Shown here piece after piece: positions 8,364 through 16,419 of a stretch of DNA of 64,000 nucleotides (the first letter of the stretch is position 1; the number at the start of each line of letters is the position of its first letter). The position numbers and the translations under genes were made by a program. A model generated the notes under the pieces. That model was not told the origin of the DNA. It saw only the letters and a list, made by a program, of their open reading frames with translations, and did no database searches. The DNA comes from Serratia sp. PL17 (GTDB lineage: Bacteria; Pseudomonadota; Gammaproteobacteria; Enterobacterales; Enterobacteriaceae), in NCBI RefSeq assembly GCF_017832355.1, contig NZ_JAFIBY010000001.1, positions 372,001 to 436,000 on the forward strand. The letters are read 5' to 3'.

Positions 8364-9731
8364 TCAGTTACAGGCGACCACCTTGATCGCCAATCCGCCC
8401 TGCGACGTCTCGCGGTATTTGGCGTTCATGTCTTTACCCGTCTCATACATGGTCTCTATGACCTTATCCAGGCACACCCGCGGCTCACTGGTGCGACGTA
8501 GCGCCATACGTGCGGCATTGACCGCTTTCACCGCGGAAATCGCGTTACGTTCGATACAAGGCACCTGAACCTGACCGGCCAGTGGGTCACACGTCAACCC
8601 CAGGTGGTGCTCCATGGCGATCTCCGCCGCGATGCAAACCTGTGCCGGGCTACCGCCCATCAATTCTGCCAATCCCGCAGCCGCCATTGAGCAGGCAACG
8701 CCCACTTCCCCCTGGCAGCCCACTTCGGCCCCGGAAATAGACGCGTTCATTTTGTACAACGCGCCGATCACACCGGATGTCAGGAAGTAACGGCTGTAGG
8801 AATTTGGATTAACCGGGCGAATAAATTGGTCGTAATAGGCCAGCACCGCCGGGATGATGCCACAGGCACCGTTGGTCGGGGCCGTCACCACGCGGCCACC
8901 GGCGGCGTTTTCTTCGTTGACGGCAAAGGCGAACATATTGATCCAATCAACCACGTTCATCGGATCGATATTGTTTTTGTCGCCGGTGACCAGCATGCGG
9001 CGCAAAGCGGCGGCGCGGCGCTGGACCTTCATCGGGCCAGGCAATAGGCCTTCGGTGTTCATGCCACGTTCGATACCGTCGCGCATCACCTGCCAGACGT
9101 CGGCGAAGTGCGCGTCAATCTCGGCCTTGCTGTGCAATGCCAATTCGTTTTGCATCACCAGGCCGGACAGCGACAGGCCGGCGTCTTTGCAGTGTTGTTG
9201 CAAGTCTCGTGCGGAGGCGAACGGGAAGGGCACCTGTACCGGGTTTGCCGCGGCCAGGCCGAAATGCTCTTCATCGACGATAAACCCCCCGCCGGTCGAG
9301 TAATAGGTTTTGCTGTGAAGCAACTGCTCATTGGCGAACGCGCGGATACGCATGCCGTTTTCATGCAGCGGTAAATTATCACTGTGGAAGTTCATGCTGG
9401 TTTGCAGCGGGAAATCCACTTCGTGATGGCCATTGGCCAGCAACAGGCGACCGCGTTGCCCAACGTCGTGGATAAAACCGGCAATACTGTCGATATCCAC
9501 GTCGTGCGGCAAGTTGCCCGCCAGTCCCATGATGATGGCAATATCTGTGTGATGACCTTTACCGGTCAGAGATAACGAACCATAGACGTCGACCACTACA
9601 CGGGTGGTATCCATCAACTGCTGGCTGGCAATCAACTCATCGGTGAACAGCTTGCCGGCTTTCATCGGGCCGACGGTGTGGGAGCTGGATGGACCAATAC
9701 CAATTTTGAAAATATCGAAAACGCTGACCAT
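8364..9731 (-). CDS. sdaB: L-serine ammonia-lyase (iron-sulfur type)
   Basis: 455-residue single-chain L-serine deaminase converting serine to pyruvate and ammonia. The N-terminal beta domain starts with the family signature GPSSSHTVGPMKAG. The C-terminal alpha domain has the cysteines for the [4Fe-4S] cluster in CQGEVGVACSMAAAGL and CDPLAGQVQVPC. The ATG at 9731 follows AAGGAGG. It lies 90 bp downstream of the serine transporter sdaC on the same strand, which favours sdaB over paralogue sdaA. A strong hairpin sits in the sdaC-sdaB gap. In E. coli the pair is elsewhere on the chromosome. Confidence 0.93.
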   Translation of the reverse strand: MVSVFDIFKIGIGPSSSHTVGPMKAGKLFTDELIASQQLMDTTRVVVDVYGSLSLTGKGHHTDIAIIMGLAGNLPHDVDIDSIAGFIHDVGQRGRLLLANGHHEVDFPLQTSMNFHSDNLPLHENGMRIRAFANEQLLHSKTYYSTGGGFIVDEEHFGLAAANPVQVPFPFASARDLQQHCKDAGLSLSGLVMQNELALHSKAEIDAHFADVWQVMRDGIERGMNTEGLLPGPMKVQRRAAALRRMLVTGDKNNIDPMNVVDWINMFAFAVNEENAAGGRVVTAPTNGACGIIPAVLAYYDQFIRPVNPNSYSRYFLTSGVIGALYKMNASISGAEVGCQGEVGVACSMAAAGLAELMGGSPAQVCIAAEIAMEHHLGLTCDPLAGQVQVPCIERNAISAVKAVNAARMALRRTSEPRVCLDKVIETMYETGKDMNAKYRETSQGGLAIKVVACN

Positions 9732-9790
9732 GGTTTCGCCTCCTTCTTCAGGTGTTAGGCGTTAGTACAGGAAAGGGGGCCGTGCAGAGA

Positions 9791-9813
9791 AGCCGGCGCA
9801 GGGAGCGCCGGCT
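9791..9813 (-). terminator. Intercistronic hairpin between sdaC and sdaB
   Basis: AGCCGGCGC/GCGCCGGCT, a 9-bp GC-rich stem with a 5-base loop and no T-run, lies 8 bp after the sdaC stop. It probably attenuates read-through or stabilises the sdaC 3' end. Confidence 0.5.
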
Positions 9814-9821
9814 GGTCTTGA

Positions 9822-11117
9822 TTAGAGGCTGTACAGGATTGCGGAGATGGCGATCAGGCCCATCACAACGACGAACACGTTGCTGATGTGGCCGCTGTAC
9901 TTGCGCATGGCAGGTACTTTACGGATAGCGTACATCGGCATCAGGAACAGCAGCATGGCGATGATTGGACCACCCAGGTTCTCGATCATGCCGAGAATGC
10001 TTGGGTTCAGGGTCGCAACAATCCAGGTGGTCACCAGCATAAAAATAGCGGTGATACGGTTCAGCTTGTTGGTGCTGATGGTTTTGCCGCGGCTCTTCAT
10101 CGATTTGGCAATCAGGCCGTTAAAGCCTTCACGTGCGCCCAGGTAGTGACCCAGGAACGACTTGGTGATCGCGATAAAGGCGATAACCGGCGCGATGTAG
10201 GCAATCATCGGGTTGTTAAAGTGGTTGGCCAGGTAGGACAGAATGGAGATGTTCTGTGCCTTGGCTTCGGCCAGGTTTTCCGGTGACAGGCTCAGCACGC
10301 AGCTGAACACGAAGAACATTACGGTCAACACCATCATGATGTGAGCGAAGCCCAGAATGCGGGAGCATTTTTTCTCAGCCTCTTCCTGGCCGTATTCTTC
10401 ACGTTTGGCCACCGCAAAAGCGGAGATGATAGGCGAATGGTTGAAGGAGAACACCATAACCGGGATCGCCAACCACAGGGTGATAATCAGGCCGTGCCCC
10501 ATGCCGGTGCCTGCGCCGGACAAAGAGACGTTGTCGAAGATGGCGGTGGTCCAGTTAGGGATCAGGTACAGAGCCAGCAACATCAGCACGCCAACAAACG
10601 GGAATACCAGGATGCTCATGGTCTTCACGATAGCTTGCTCACCGAAACGCACGATAGTCATCAGGCCAACGATCAGGATCAGTGACAGGATAGCGCGCGG
10701 TGGCGAAGTCATTCCCAATTGGTGAGTAATGAAGCTGTCGACGGTGTTGGTGATGGCGACGCTATAAACCAACAGGATTGGGTAGATAGCGAAGAAGTAG
10801 AGCAGGGTAATGAGTTTACCTGCGCCAATACCAAAGTGCTCTTCAACGACTTCGGTGATGTCTTCACCGGCATTTTTGCCAGAGAGAACGAAACGGCACA
10901 GGCCACGGTGGGCGAAGAAGGTCATCGGGAAAGCGATGATGGCCATGATGATCAGGGGAATCAGCCCACCGATACCGGCGTTGATTGGCAGGAACAATAC
11001 GCCCGCGCCGATCGCGGTGCCGTACAGGCCCAACATCCACATGGTGTCGGTTTTACGCCAGGTACTGGTAGAGCCAGAAGCCGCAGAGGCAATGGTGCCG
11101 GTCTGTGTAGTGTCCAT
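9822..11117 (-). CDS. sdaC: Serine:H+ symporter SdaC
   Basis: 431-residue inner-membrane transporter of the HAAAP (SdaC/TdcC/TnaB) family with about 11 hydrophobic segments. Recognisable are [26 protein letters not shown] at TM1 and the [11 protein letters not shown] segment (in the middle of the protein). The ATG at 11117 is preceded by GGAGA; a start seven codons upstream is less likely because the family begins MDTTQTG-like. It imports serine for the deaminase encoded downstream. The far-upstream CRP-like site and -10 at about 11.59-11.66 kb imply catabolite control and a leader of roughly 470 nt. Confidence 0.93.
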   Translation of the reverse strand: MDTTQTGTIASAASGSTSTWRKTDTMWMLGLYGTAIGAGVLFLPINAGIGGLIPLIIMAIIAFPMTFFAHRGLCRFVLSGKNAGEDITEVVEEHFGIGAGKLITLLYFFAIYPILLVYSVAITNTVDSFITHQLGMTSPPRAILSLILIVGLMTIVRFGEQAIVKTMSILVFPFVGVLMLLALYLIPNWTTAIFDNVSLSGAGTGMGHGLIITLWLAIPVMVFSFNHSPIISAFAVAKREEYGQEEAEKKCSRILGFAHIMMVLTVMFFVFSCVLSLSPENLAEAKAQNISILSYLANHFNNPMIAYIAPVIAFIAITKSFLGHYLGAREGFNGLIAKSMKSRGKTISTNKLNRITAIFMLVTTWIVATLNPSILGMIENLGGPIIAMLLFLMPMYAIRKVPAMRKYSGHISNVFVVVMGLIAISAILYSL

Positions 11118-11592
11118 AAATATCTCCGAAGTGAACACGATAATTTAAAATTAAAGGCAAAACTTAAGGTTAAGACCGAATGACGCAATATGAGATCGCG
11201 GCATCGGTAAGAATCAGGTGCTGCTTGCGGGGATAGCTGGCCTCCCCCTGGTTGTTTATTATGCTAATTACCCTGGGCACGTATGCCGGATAACTAATCA
11301 AAGGATATTTAGCCTGTTGAAGGCATCCTATCGGTACCGCTGCCGGGAGGTCATTGCCTGCCGATTTTCGTTGGCGGCAAGATAACGATTTACAGTAGAA
11401 ACAACCGTGATCATGCTCTCAAATGCGTAATGTGTGCGGCTAACTGCTTTTTTATTGGTTTTTCATGCATATGTTGCGCGCTTGTGTAAGGTTTCATGCT
11501 GAGAACGCTCTCATAAATCTTTCAGGGTTTATCGGGTATCGCTAATCTGTAACCAGATAAAACACTGCCGTTGTCAGCAAGCCGAGCAATAT

Positions 11593-11598
11593 ATTTTA
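11593..11598 (-). promoter_or_regulatory. Candidate sdaC -10 element
   Basis: TAAAAT on the minus strand, placing +1 near 11587 and the CRP-like site centre near -62, the usual class I position. Inferred from spacing only. Confidence 0.35.
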
Positions 11599-11640
11599 AG
11601 CGTGGGTTTGGATCTAGCTAAAAACCCGGATTAAGCGGTT

Positions 11641-11660
11641 TTAGTGACGTAGATCACATT
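11641..11660 (-). promoter_or_regulatory. CRP-binding site for sdaC
   Basis: Minus-strand AATGTGATCTACGTCACTAA matches TGTGA-N6-TCACA at nine of ten core positions. E. coli sdaC is a known CRP target, which fits; the site is 530 bp from the start codon. Confidence 0.65.
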
Positions 11661-12054
11661 AATATTCTAAGTGGAATTTCAATTAACGCATTGTTATATA
11701 ATGATTAATTTTCAATATCCAGCTAATAACGCAGGTAAACTAATTGATCGATTAACGGGGCGAAATGCTTAACCATTCATCATATAAATAAAATAACTTG
11801 GTTATATTTAAAGCGACAAGGTTACGAAATTGTTGATATTTATCTTGTAGAAGTTATCGCTATTTATCATATAAAAGGGTTGTTAGACGTAGAGAGAAAG
11901 TATTATCACTTCAGATTCTTCCCTGTTAGAGGAATAAGTCTGACAAACTGTTGCAATTTATTAACCTGACATTGGGTGCGGATAAAGAAATTAGCGAATC
12001 AGTTGCACGTTATTTGTTCGTCTTTGAAGGATGATGAAGAGCAGAATGAAGCCT

Positions 12055-12076
12055 ACCGTCGGCAAATACCGACGGT
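12055..12076 (-). terminator. Hairpin downstream of deoR
   Basis: ACCGTCGG and CCGACGGT pair with a 6-base loop, 11 bp past the deoR stop. There is no T-run; role inferred from position. Confidence 0.5.
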
Positions 12077-12086
12077 GAAGTGCAGA

Positions 12087-12851
12087 TTAAAAACGAATGG
12101 CTATCGCATTTTCGGTGAAAAATTCCGCAAACTGTGGGTCAGGTTGGCGATCGGTGATCACGCGGTCGAAATGGGTCAGTGGACCGATACAGGCAGGTTT
12201 GGTTTTGCCGAATTTGCTGTGATCCGCCACCAGGATCTTTTGTTGCGACATCTTAAGGGCCCGGTGCTTCATTTCTAACTCATCAAAGTTAAAACAGGTT
12301 GCGCCATGCTGCAGGCTCAGGCCGGCGGCGGAAATGAAGGCGATATTAGGGCAGATATGATCCAGCTCGTTGTGGCGGCCAACAGCCGTGAAAATGTAGT
12401 TGTTCGGTCGGAATTCACCACCGCACAAGATCACTTTACAGTTGGGTTTGTCCTGCAAGGCCAGGAAGGTGTTGAGCGAGTGGCACACTGCGGTAAAGAC
12501 CAATTCATCAGCGATGGCATCTATGATCGCCGGGGTGGTGGTGCCGCAATCGAAGAATACCGTGTCATTTTCGCCGATCAGCGCTGCAGCGAGCAAACCG
12601 ATACGGCGTTTTTCGGTGACTTGCTTGGCTTTTTGATCGGATACAAAGTAGTTGGTCACGCCGTTACTGCGTGGATCTGCCACCACATAACCACCCAGTA
12701 ATACCACGGCAGCGGGTTCCGCGCTGAGATCGCGGCGGATGGTCATTTCAGAAACGCCCAACAGCACGGCGGCTTCTTTTAAATGGATCTTGTCAGAGCG
12801 CTTTAACGCTTGCACTAACCGGTTGATACGTTCTTCGCGCCGTGTTTCCAT
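12087..12851 (-). CDS. deoR: Deoxyribose/deoxynucleoside operon repressor DeoR
   Basis: 254 residues, near the E. coli length (252). The start METRREERI is conserved. An N-terminal DeoR helix-turn-helix (LKEAAVLLGVSEMTIRRDLS, about 26-45) is followed by a sugar-phosphate-sensing domain with FFDCGTTTPAIIDAI, ILCGGEF and VADHSKFGKTKPA. It represses deoxynucleoside catabolism and is released by deoxyribose-5-phosphate. The ATG at 12851 is chosen by homology and has GGGAAG upstream. deoC lies 289 bp upstream on the same strand, and two palindromes of the DeoR type lie beyond deoC. Confidence 0.94.
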   Translation of the reverse strand: METRREERINRLVQALKRSDKIHLKEAAVLLGVSEMTIRRDLSAEPAAVVLLGGYVVADPRSNGVTNYFVSDQKAKQVTEKRRIGLLAAALIGENDTVFFDCGTTTPAIIDAIADELVFTAVCHSLNTFLALQDKPNCKVILCGGEFRPNNYIFTAVGRHNELDHICPNIAFISAAGLSLQHGATCFNFDELEMKHRALKMSQQKILVADHSKFGKTKPACIGPLTHFDRVITDRQPDPQFAEFFTENAIAIRF

Positions 12852-13046
12852 TTGTCTGTCTTCCCGCAGGGTTAAGAGCCAATATAGTAGGCCGTGTCCC
12901 ATCATTGCCCGCAACGCGAAGGCGTTGACCCTTTGAAGGCACGTTTACGTTTCGAGCGGCTTTATGTTTCACGCGTTACTCTACGATCAGTGCCCACATG
13001 CAGTGACGGGGTACAGCCTCGGTTTTCTCTAGGGCCAAACACACAA

Positions 13047-13095
13047 ATGCGGGGTAATAAGTGGCCAGCTATTGGCTGGACATATTACCCCGCAT
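13047..13095 (-). repeat. Long two-tier inverted repeat between deoC and deoR
   Basis: A perfect 13-bp inverted repeat (ATGCGGGGTAATA at 13047-13059, TATTACCCCGCAT at 13083-13095) encloses a second stem (CCAGC 13065-13069, GCTGG 13075-13079). The 49-base element would fold into a very stable hairpin and may limit deoC transcription into deoR or act as a mobile palindrome remnant. Confidence 0.6.
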
Positions 13096-13106
13096 CAGAT
13101 TATCAC

Positions 13107-13131
13107 GGCGCGCGCCCGATATTGGGGCGCC
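13107..13131 (-). terminator. Hairpin directly after deoC
   Basis: GCGCCC (13112-13117) pairs with GGGCGC (13125-13130), 9 bp past the deoC stop. It has no T-run and is followed by the larger inverted repeat. Confidence 0.5.
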
Positions 13132-13139
13132 TCAGGTTA

Positions 13140-13820
13140 TCAGTAGCTGCCTGCGGCAGCCTGATCACCGGAAACGATTGCTACGCCAGAGCTGGTGCCG
13201 ATACGAGTAGCGCCTGCTTTAATCATCTTCTCGGCGGTTGCGCGATCGCGCACGGCGCCGGATGCTTTAACACCCATCTCACTGCCTACTGTGGCACGCA
13301 TCAATTTGACATGCTCTTCACGAGCACCACCGGTGCTGAAGCCAGTAGAGGTTTTAACGAAAGCCACATCGAGTTCGCGACACATTTCACAAACCTGAAC
13401 GATCTGTTCATCGCTGAGCAGGCAGGTTTCCAATATTACCTTCAACGGGATCGCCGCGCAAACCTCGCGCACTGCGGCGATGTCAGCTTTGACTTCTTCC
13501 AGCAGGCCGCTTTTCAACCAACCCACGTTGATCACCATGTCAATTTCTTGCGCGCCAGCGGCAATAGCCGCTTTGGCTTCGAAGGCTTTGGCTACGGTCA
13601 GGCCGGCACCCAGAGGGAAGCCAATGACAGAGCAAATTTTCACTTGGCTTTCTTGCAGCAGATGTGCAGCCAACGGCACATAGCCTGAGTTTACGCAGAC
13701 GGCGTAGAAATTGTGCTGTTGTGCTTCTTCACACAATTTGGCGATTTGCGCTTCAGTGGCATCCATTGCCAGCAGGGTATGGTCGACGTAACGGGCGTAA
13801 TCGATGTTTTCGGTAGTCAT
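13140..13820 (-). CDS. deoC: Deoxyribose-phosphate aldolase DeoC
   Basis: 226-residue TIM-barrel class I aldolase of the short type found in Bacillus and many bacteria, not the roughly 259-residue E. coli form. Schiff-base lysine K156 is in FVKTSTGF, the second active-site lysine K185 in [10 protein letters not shown], and the catalytic aspartate D94 in EIDMVINVG. It splits deoxyribose-5-phosphate into acetaldehyde and glyceraldehyde-3-phosphate. The ATG at 13820 follows AAGGA. It stands apart from any deoABD genes. Its putative -10 (TATTAT, 13868-13873) overlaps a DeoR-type palindrome. The deoR gene follows on the same strand. Confidence 0.94.
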   Translation of the reverse strand: MTTENIDYARYVDHTLLAMDATEAQIAKLCEEAQQHNFYAVCVNSGYVPLAAHLLQESQVKICSVIGFPLGAGLTVAKAFEAKAAIAAGAQEIDMVINVGWLKSGLLEEVKADIAAVREVCAAIPLKVILETCLLSDEQIVQVCEMCRELDVAFVKTSTGFSTGGAREEHVKLMRATVGSEMGVKASGAVRDRATAEKMIKAGATRIGTSSGVAIVSGDQAAAGSY

Positions 13821-13861
13821 CTTGATTCCTTATTGACGTTTAAACAAAGCATGATGTGAGT

Positions 13862-13881
13862 AATGTTATAATAGTAACATT
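13862..13881. promoter_or_regulatory. DeoR operator 1 (overlaps deoC -10)
   Basis: AATGTTA-N6-TAACATT, a perfect 7+7 palindrome. It resembles the E. coli DeoR site core (TGTTA...TAACA) and covers the candidate deoC -10. An upstream TGTGA half-site at 13855-13859 may be part of a CRP site. Confidence 0.75.
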
Positions 13882-13968
13882 GTAATGCCGTTAAACATAG
13901 TGGTGTTTTAAAAATGAAGCACAGATCATCGTTTTTAGGCTGTTTGGTGTGTAACATACGGAGTGTTT

Positions 13969-13988
13969 AATGTTACTTAAATAACATT
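13969..13988. promoter_or_regulatory. DeoR operator 2 (mutarotase-like gene side)
   Basis: A second perfect AATGTTA-N6-TAACATT palindrome, centred 107 bp from operator 1 and 47 bp before the mutarotase-like gene start. Paired operators fit DeoR, which loops DNA between sites in E. coli. Confidence 0.75.
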
Positions 13989-14034
13989 CAATGCTGAGAA
14001 CAGGGTTACCCACGTGAAAAACCAGGGGGAAAGA

Positions 14035-14877
14035 ATGAATATAATGATAAATCTGGCGCCAGAGCAGTTTAGGGCACAACCGGATGAGATTTTCCGCAAT
14101 ACGGATTTTGTTGTTACAGCGTTCAGCACCGAAGAAACAGGGGAAGTGCTGATGCTGGCAAACAGCCGTGGTGTGTTAAGCGTGCTTCCTTTCCGTGATC
14201 TGACGATTTGGGATGCCGATTTTGATGGCTACTCATTAAAGTCAGGTCGCCGTAGCACCAGATTTGTCAGGAGAAAACTGGAGGGCCGTTCTGCTTTTCA
14301 TTCACCCTGGCCGTATCAGGAAGGTTCAGTAGTAAGTAAACAGAAGGTGTGGCTGCAGATAGACGGCAAGACTCTGTCCCTTTATGCGTCGGGAGAACCC
14401 GCAGATCAGCGATATCGGCTGCGCCCGGCCGTGCGGTTGGCGGCTGACAGCGCACAGTTCACCCTTGAAATGCATATCACCAACCTTGCGGATGAACCCT
14501 TGCCGATCCGTTACGTATGCCAGCTTAACTATGGCTGTATTCCTACTGCGATTTTTCGGCAGAATTTGCCAGTGCTGGCCCTGGCACCACCGGGCCATAT
14601 TGCTGAACAAGGGGTCTTGTGTTCAGACGATCTGTCACTGTATGTCGATCAGGCCGAGTTCTTTATGTTGGCTTCAAAAGGCCGGCGTTATGTCACGCGC
14701 TTTTCCACAGCGCAGTTCAACTATGGTTTACGCCCTGTAACGCAACAGGGGAGTCTTCACGCATTCAGGTTTATTCAACCTGCGACGTGCTGCCCGCACG
14801 GAGAGAGTCAATTGCCGGGGATGATGTTAGCCGTGGGAAAAACGCGAGAGTTTTGTGTGACGACCGGGGTGGTGTGA
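14035..14877 (+). CDS. Aldose-1-epimerase (mutarotase)-like protein in the DeoR regulon
   Basis: 280 residues, no signal peptide. The beta-rich pattern, with a VCQLNYGCIPT segment at about 162 and repeated WDADFDGYSLKSGRRSTRF-like strands, fits the DUF4432/galactose-mutarotase-like fold; I do not recognise a closer family with certainty. The ATG at 14035 follows AGGGGGA; the in-frame GTG at 14014 is weaker. The gene diverges from deoC across two DeoR-type operators, so a role in deoxyribose or deoxynucleoside use, like DeoX of the Salmonella deoxyribose operon, is likely. The active-site histidines of GalM are not evident. Confidence 0.65.
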   Translation: MNIMINLAPEQFRAQPDEIFRNTDFVVTAFSTEETGEVLMLANSRGVLSVLPFRDLTIWDADFDGYSLKSGRRSTRFVRRKLEGRSAFHSPWPYQEGSVVSKQKVWLQIDGKTLSLYASGEPADQRYRLRPAVRLAADSAQFTLEMHITNLADEPLPIRYVCQLNYGCIPTAIFRQNLPVLALAPPGHIAEQGVLCSDDLSLYVDQAEFFMLASKGRRYVTRFSTAQFNYGLRPVTQQGSLHAFRFIQPATCCPHGESQLPGMMLAVGKTREFCVTTGVV

Positions 14878-14879
14878 TA

Positions 14880-14901
14880 GCAGGGGCTACGTTGCCCCTG
14901 C
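14880..14901. terminator. Bidirectional hairpin
   Basis: GCAGGGGC-TACGTT-GCCCCTGC, a perfect 8-bp stem between the convergent mutarotase-like gene and ybjG. Confidence 0.65.
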
Positions 14902-14917
14902 CGGAATGCGCAAGGGC

Positions 14918-15523
14918 TTATTCTTTCACCCAGCCCTTACGGATAGGGAAGGCAAACAGGAAACGGTACAGGCGTGCCAGTTTGGTGGCGATGATGTCAC
15001 CAAACAGGTTCCATACCAGCTGGGCAAACAAGCAACCGACCAGGCCAAGCAGGAAGCCGCCTACCATGTCCAGCGGCCAGTGCACGCCAAGATAAACCCG
15101 GGACCAGGCAATACCCCCTGCGACGATCAGCAACAAAATACCTGACCAGACCCGATGCCAGAACAAGAAGGCCAGGGCGAAGGTAAAGATAGCGGTTCCG
15201 TGATCGCTGGGGAATGAACTGTCCGGGGCATGCGCCAGGAAGGTGTAGCCGACACCTGCAACAAAGGGTCGTTCATGTGGCAGCAGCATGCCGATAGTGG
15301 CGGCGGCAAGCATGGCAAATAACAGAGCTATCGTCGTTTTTGCAACCACTTCACGCTGTGATACCAGCTGGCTCTGCGGCCCCCACAGCCATAACCCGAT
15401 GATCAGCGCTGGCACGATAATGATCAGATCGCGCGCCAAAAAGGTGGCAACATCAATTAACCACTCGGGGGACGCCGGGGTCGCATTGATCCAGGCGAAA
15501 AGTAGATGATTCAACTGCTCCAT
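14918..15523 (-). CDS. ybjG: Undecaprenyl-diphosphatase YbjG/BcrC
   Basis: 201-residue integral membrane PAP2 phosphatase that recycles undecaprenyl pyrophosphate for peptidoglycan and O-antigen synthesis. The PAP2 motifs appear as LPHERPF, the PSDHG motif (SSFPSDHGTAIF) and SRVYLGVHWPLDM. The ATG at 15523 follows GAGG and gives the family N-terminus MEQLNHLLFAWINA. It is five bases behind a second PAP2 gene and probably translationally coupled, so it shares that gene's promoter and PmrA box. E. coli has a single ybjG next to deoR. Confidence 0.92.
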   Translation of the reverse strand: MEQLNHLLFAWINATPASPEWLIDVATFLARDLIIIVPALIIGLWLWGPQSQLVSQREVVAKTTIALLFAMLAAATIGMLLPHERPFVAGVGYTFLAHAPDSSFPSDHGTAIFTFALAFLFWHRVWSGILLLIVAGGIAWSRVYLGVHWPLDMVGGFLLGLVGCLFAQLVWNLFGDIIATKLARLYRFLFAFPIRKGWVKE

Positions 15524-15528
15524 AATAT

Positions 15529-16281
15529 TTACCTCGTCTTGCGGCGGATAAAACCGCTTACCGTCCAATAAACAGCCAATTGGCTGAACCAAACCCACCA
15601 ACCTGCCCATAGGTTATGGGTAAGAAAATGTGCACCGCGCATCACCTGACCAAAACCCATCAGCATGCCGAGCGTAATACCGCCAAACCAGCACCAGTAA
15701 GCCAGGCGCGGGCGTTGTGGATAAAACAGGAAAAACAGTGCCATTACGGCAAAGCCACTGGAGGCGTGACCACCGGGGAAGCAGCGTCCCGGTCCAGGTT
15801 CTGCAGGTACCGTGCCGAAGAGTGGGAAGGACATTGCTTTGCCACCGTACTCGATCAAATCCCACGGGCAGGAATGCGCGCTGGTGGCTTTCAGGATCCC
15901 AACGACCAATGGCCCTATACCGATCAACACCATAGTGACGATCATGCGCGGGTTACGGCGGTAGATTCCCCAAAATAGCGCCAATACTGCACCGGTAATG
16001 ACACTGATTTTCAGCAAGCGGTGGTTAATCAAATCCAGCCAGTGATTGTTCTGCCAAGGGAAATGCCCACTGGCAGGATCGTACCAGTCATTGCTGATTG
16101 CCCAGTCAAGTTGTTCGTTGCGTGAAAGCCACAGGAACAACAAACCACTGACGATCAATCCCAAAACCTGCCAACGGTAAAAGGATGCTGGCAGTGAGTA
16201 AAGGGCGTTAGTCTTAATTTGGGATGTTGTTGAGGATTGATTTAATGAAGGTTTTGGGTTCACACGCTGACTCAGTGACAT
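15529..16281 (-). CDS. PAP2-family membrane lipid phosphatase
   Basis: 250 residues with about six transmembrane segments after a polar N-terminus of roughly 35 residues. PAP2 signature elements are GILKATSAHSCPWDL, CFPGGHASSGFAVMA and MRGAHFLTHNLWAG, supplying the catalytic and phosphate-binding His and Arg residues. The CPWDL-EYGG segment is typical of a subgroup of proteobacterial lipid phosphatases. The substrate may be a lipid A, phosphatidylglycerol or undecaprenyl phosphate. ATG at 16281 is chosen over the adjoining TTG at 16284; the ribosome binding site is weak. It is first in an operon with ybjG, with a consensus PmrA box 31 bp upstream. Confidence 0.82.
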   Translation of the reverse strand: MSLSQRVNPKPSLNQSSTTSQIKTNALYSLPASFYRWQVLGLIVSGLLFLWLSRNEQLDWAISNDWYDPASGHFPWQNNHWLDLINHRLLKISVITGAVLALFWGIYRRNPRMIVTMVLIGIGPLVVGILKATSAHSCPWDLIEYGGKAMSFPLFGTVPAEPGPGRCFPGGHASSGFAVMALFFLFYPQRPRLAYWCWFGGITLGMLMGFGQVMRGAHFLTHNLWAGWWVWFSQLAVYWTVSGFIRRKTR

Positions 16282-16311
16282 CAATAGATAGTCGTACTGT
16301 AATAATTCTGT

Positions 16312-16328
16312 CTTAAGAAAACCTTAAA
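16312..16328 (-). promoter_or_regulatory. PmrA (BasR) box upstream of the PAP2-ybjG operon
   Basis: Minus strand TTTAAG-GTTTT-CTTAAG is an exact match to YTTAAK-N5-YTTAAK. AT-rich -10-like sequence (AATTATTAC) follows at a suitable distance. Salmonella ybjG (mig-13) is a known PmrA target. Confidence 0.72.
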
Positions 16329-16419
16329 TGCAGCAGAGAGTTGGCGTCAGAAAGCGGTAGGCGAGAGCACCGCTTTCGGCTAAGGTAATCGTTTGCTTTT
16401 TTATTGGGATGATGTGGTG

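Larger units (their letters stand above)
11118..12086. other. 969-bp intergenic region between sdaC and deoR
   Basis: No supported ORF on either strand. It contains the CRP-like site at 11641-11660, a candidate sdaC -10 at 11593-11598, an AT-rich tract at 11640-11900, an imperfect hairpin near 11912-11943 (CAGATTCTTCC against GGAATAAGTCTG), and a deoR-proximal hairpin at 12055-12076. The sdaC-proximal 470 bp would be transcribed leader if the CRP-linked promoter is the real one. Confidence 0.55.
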
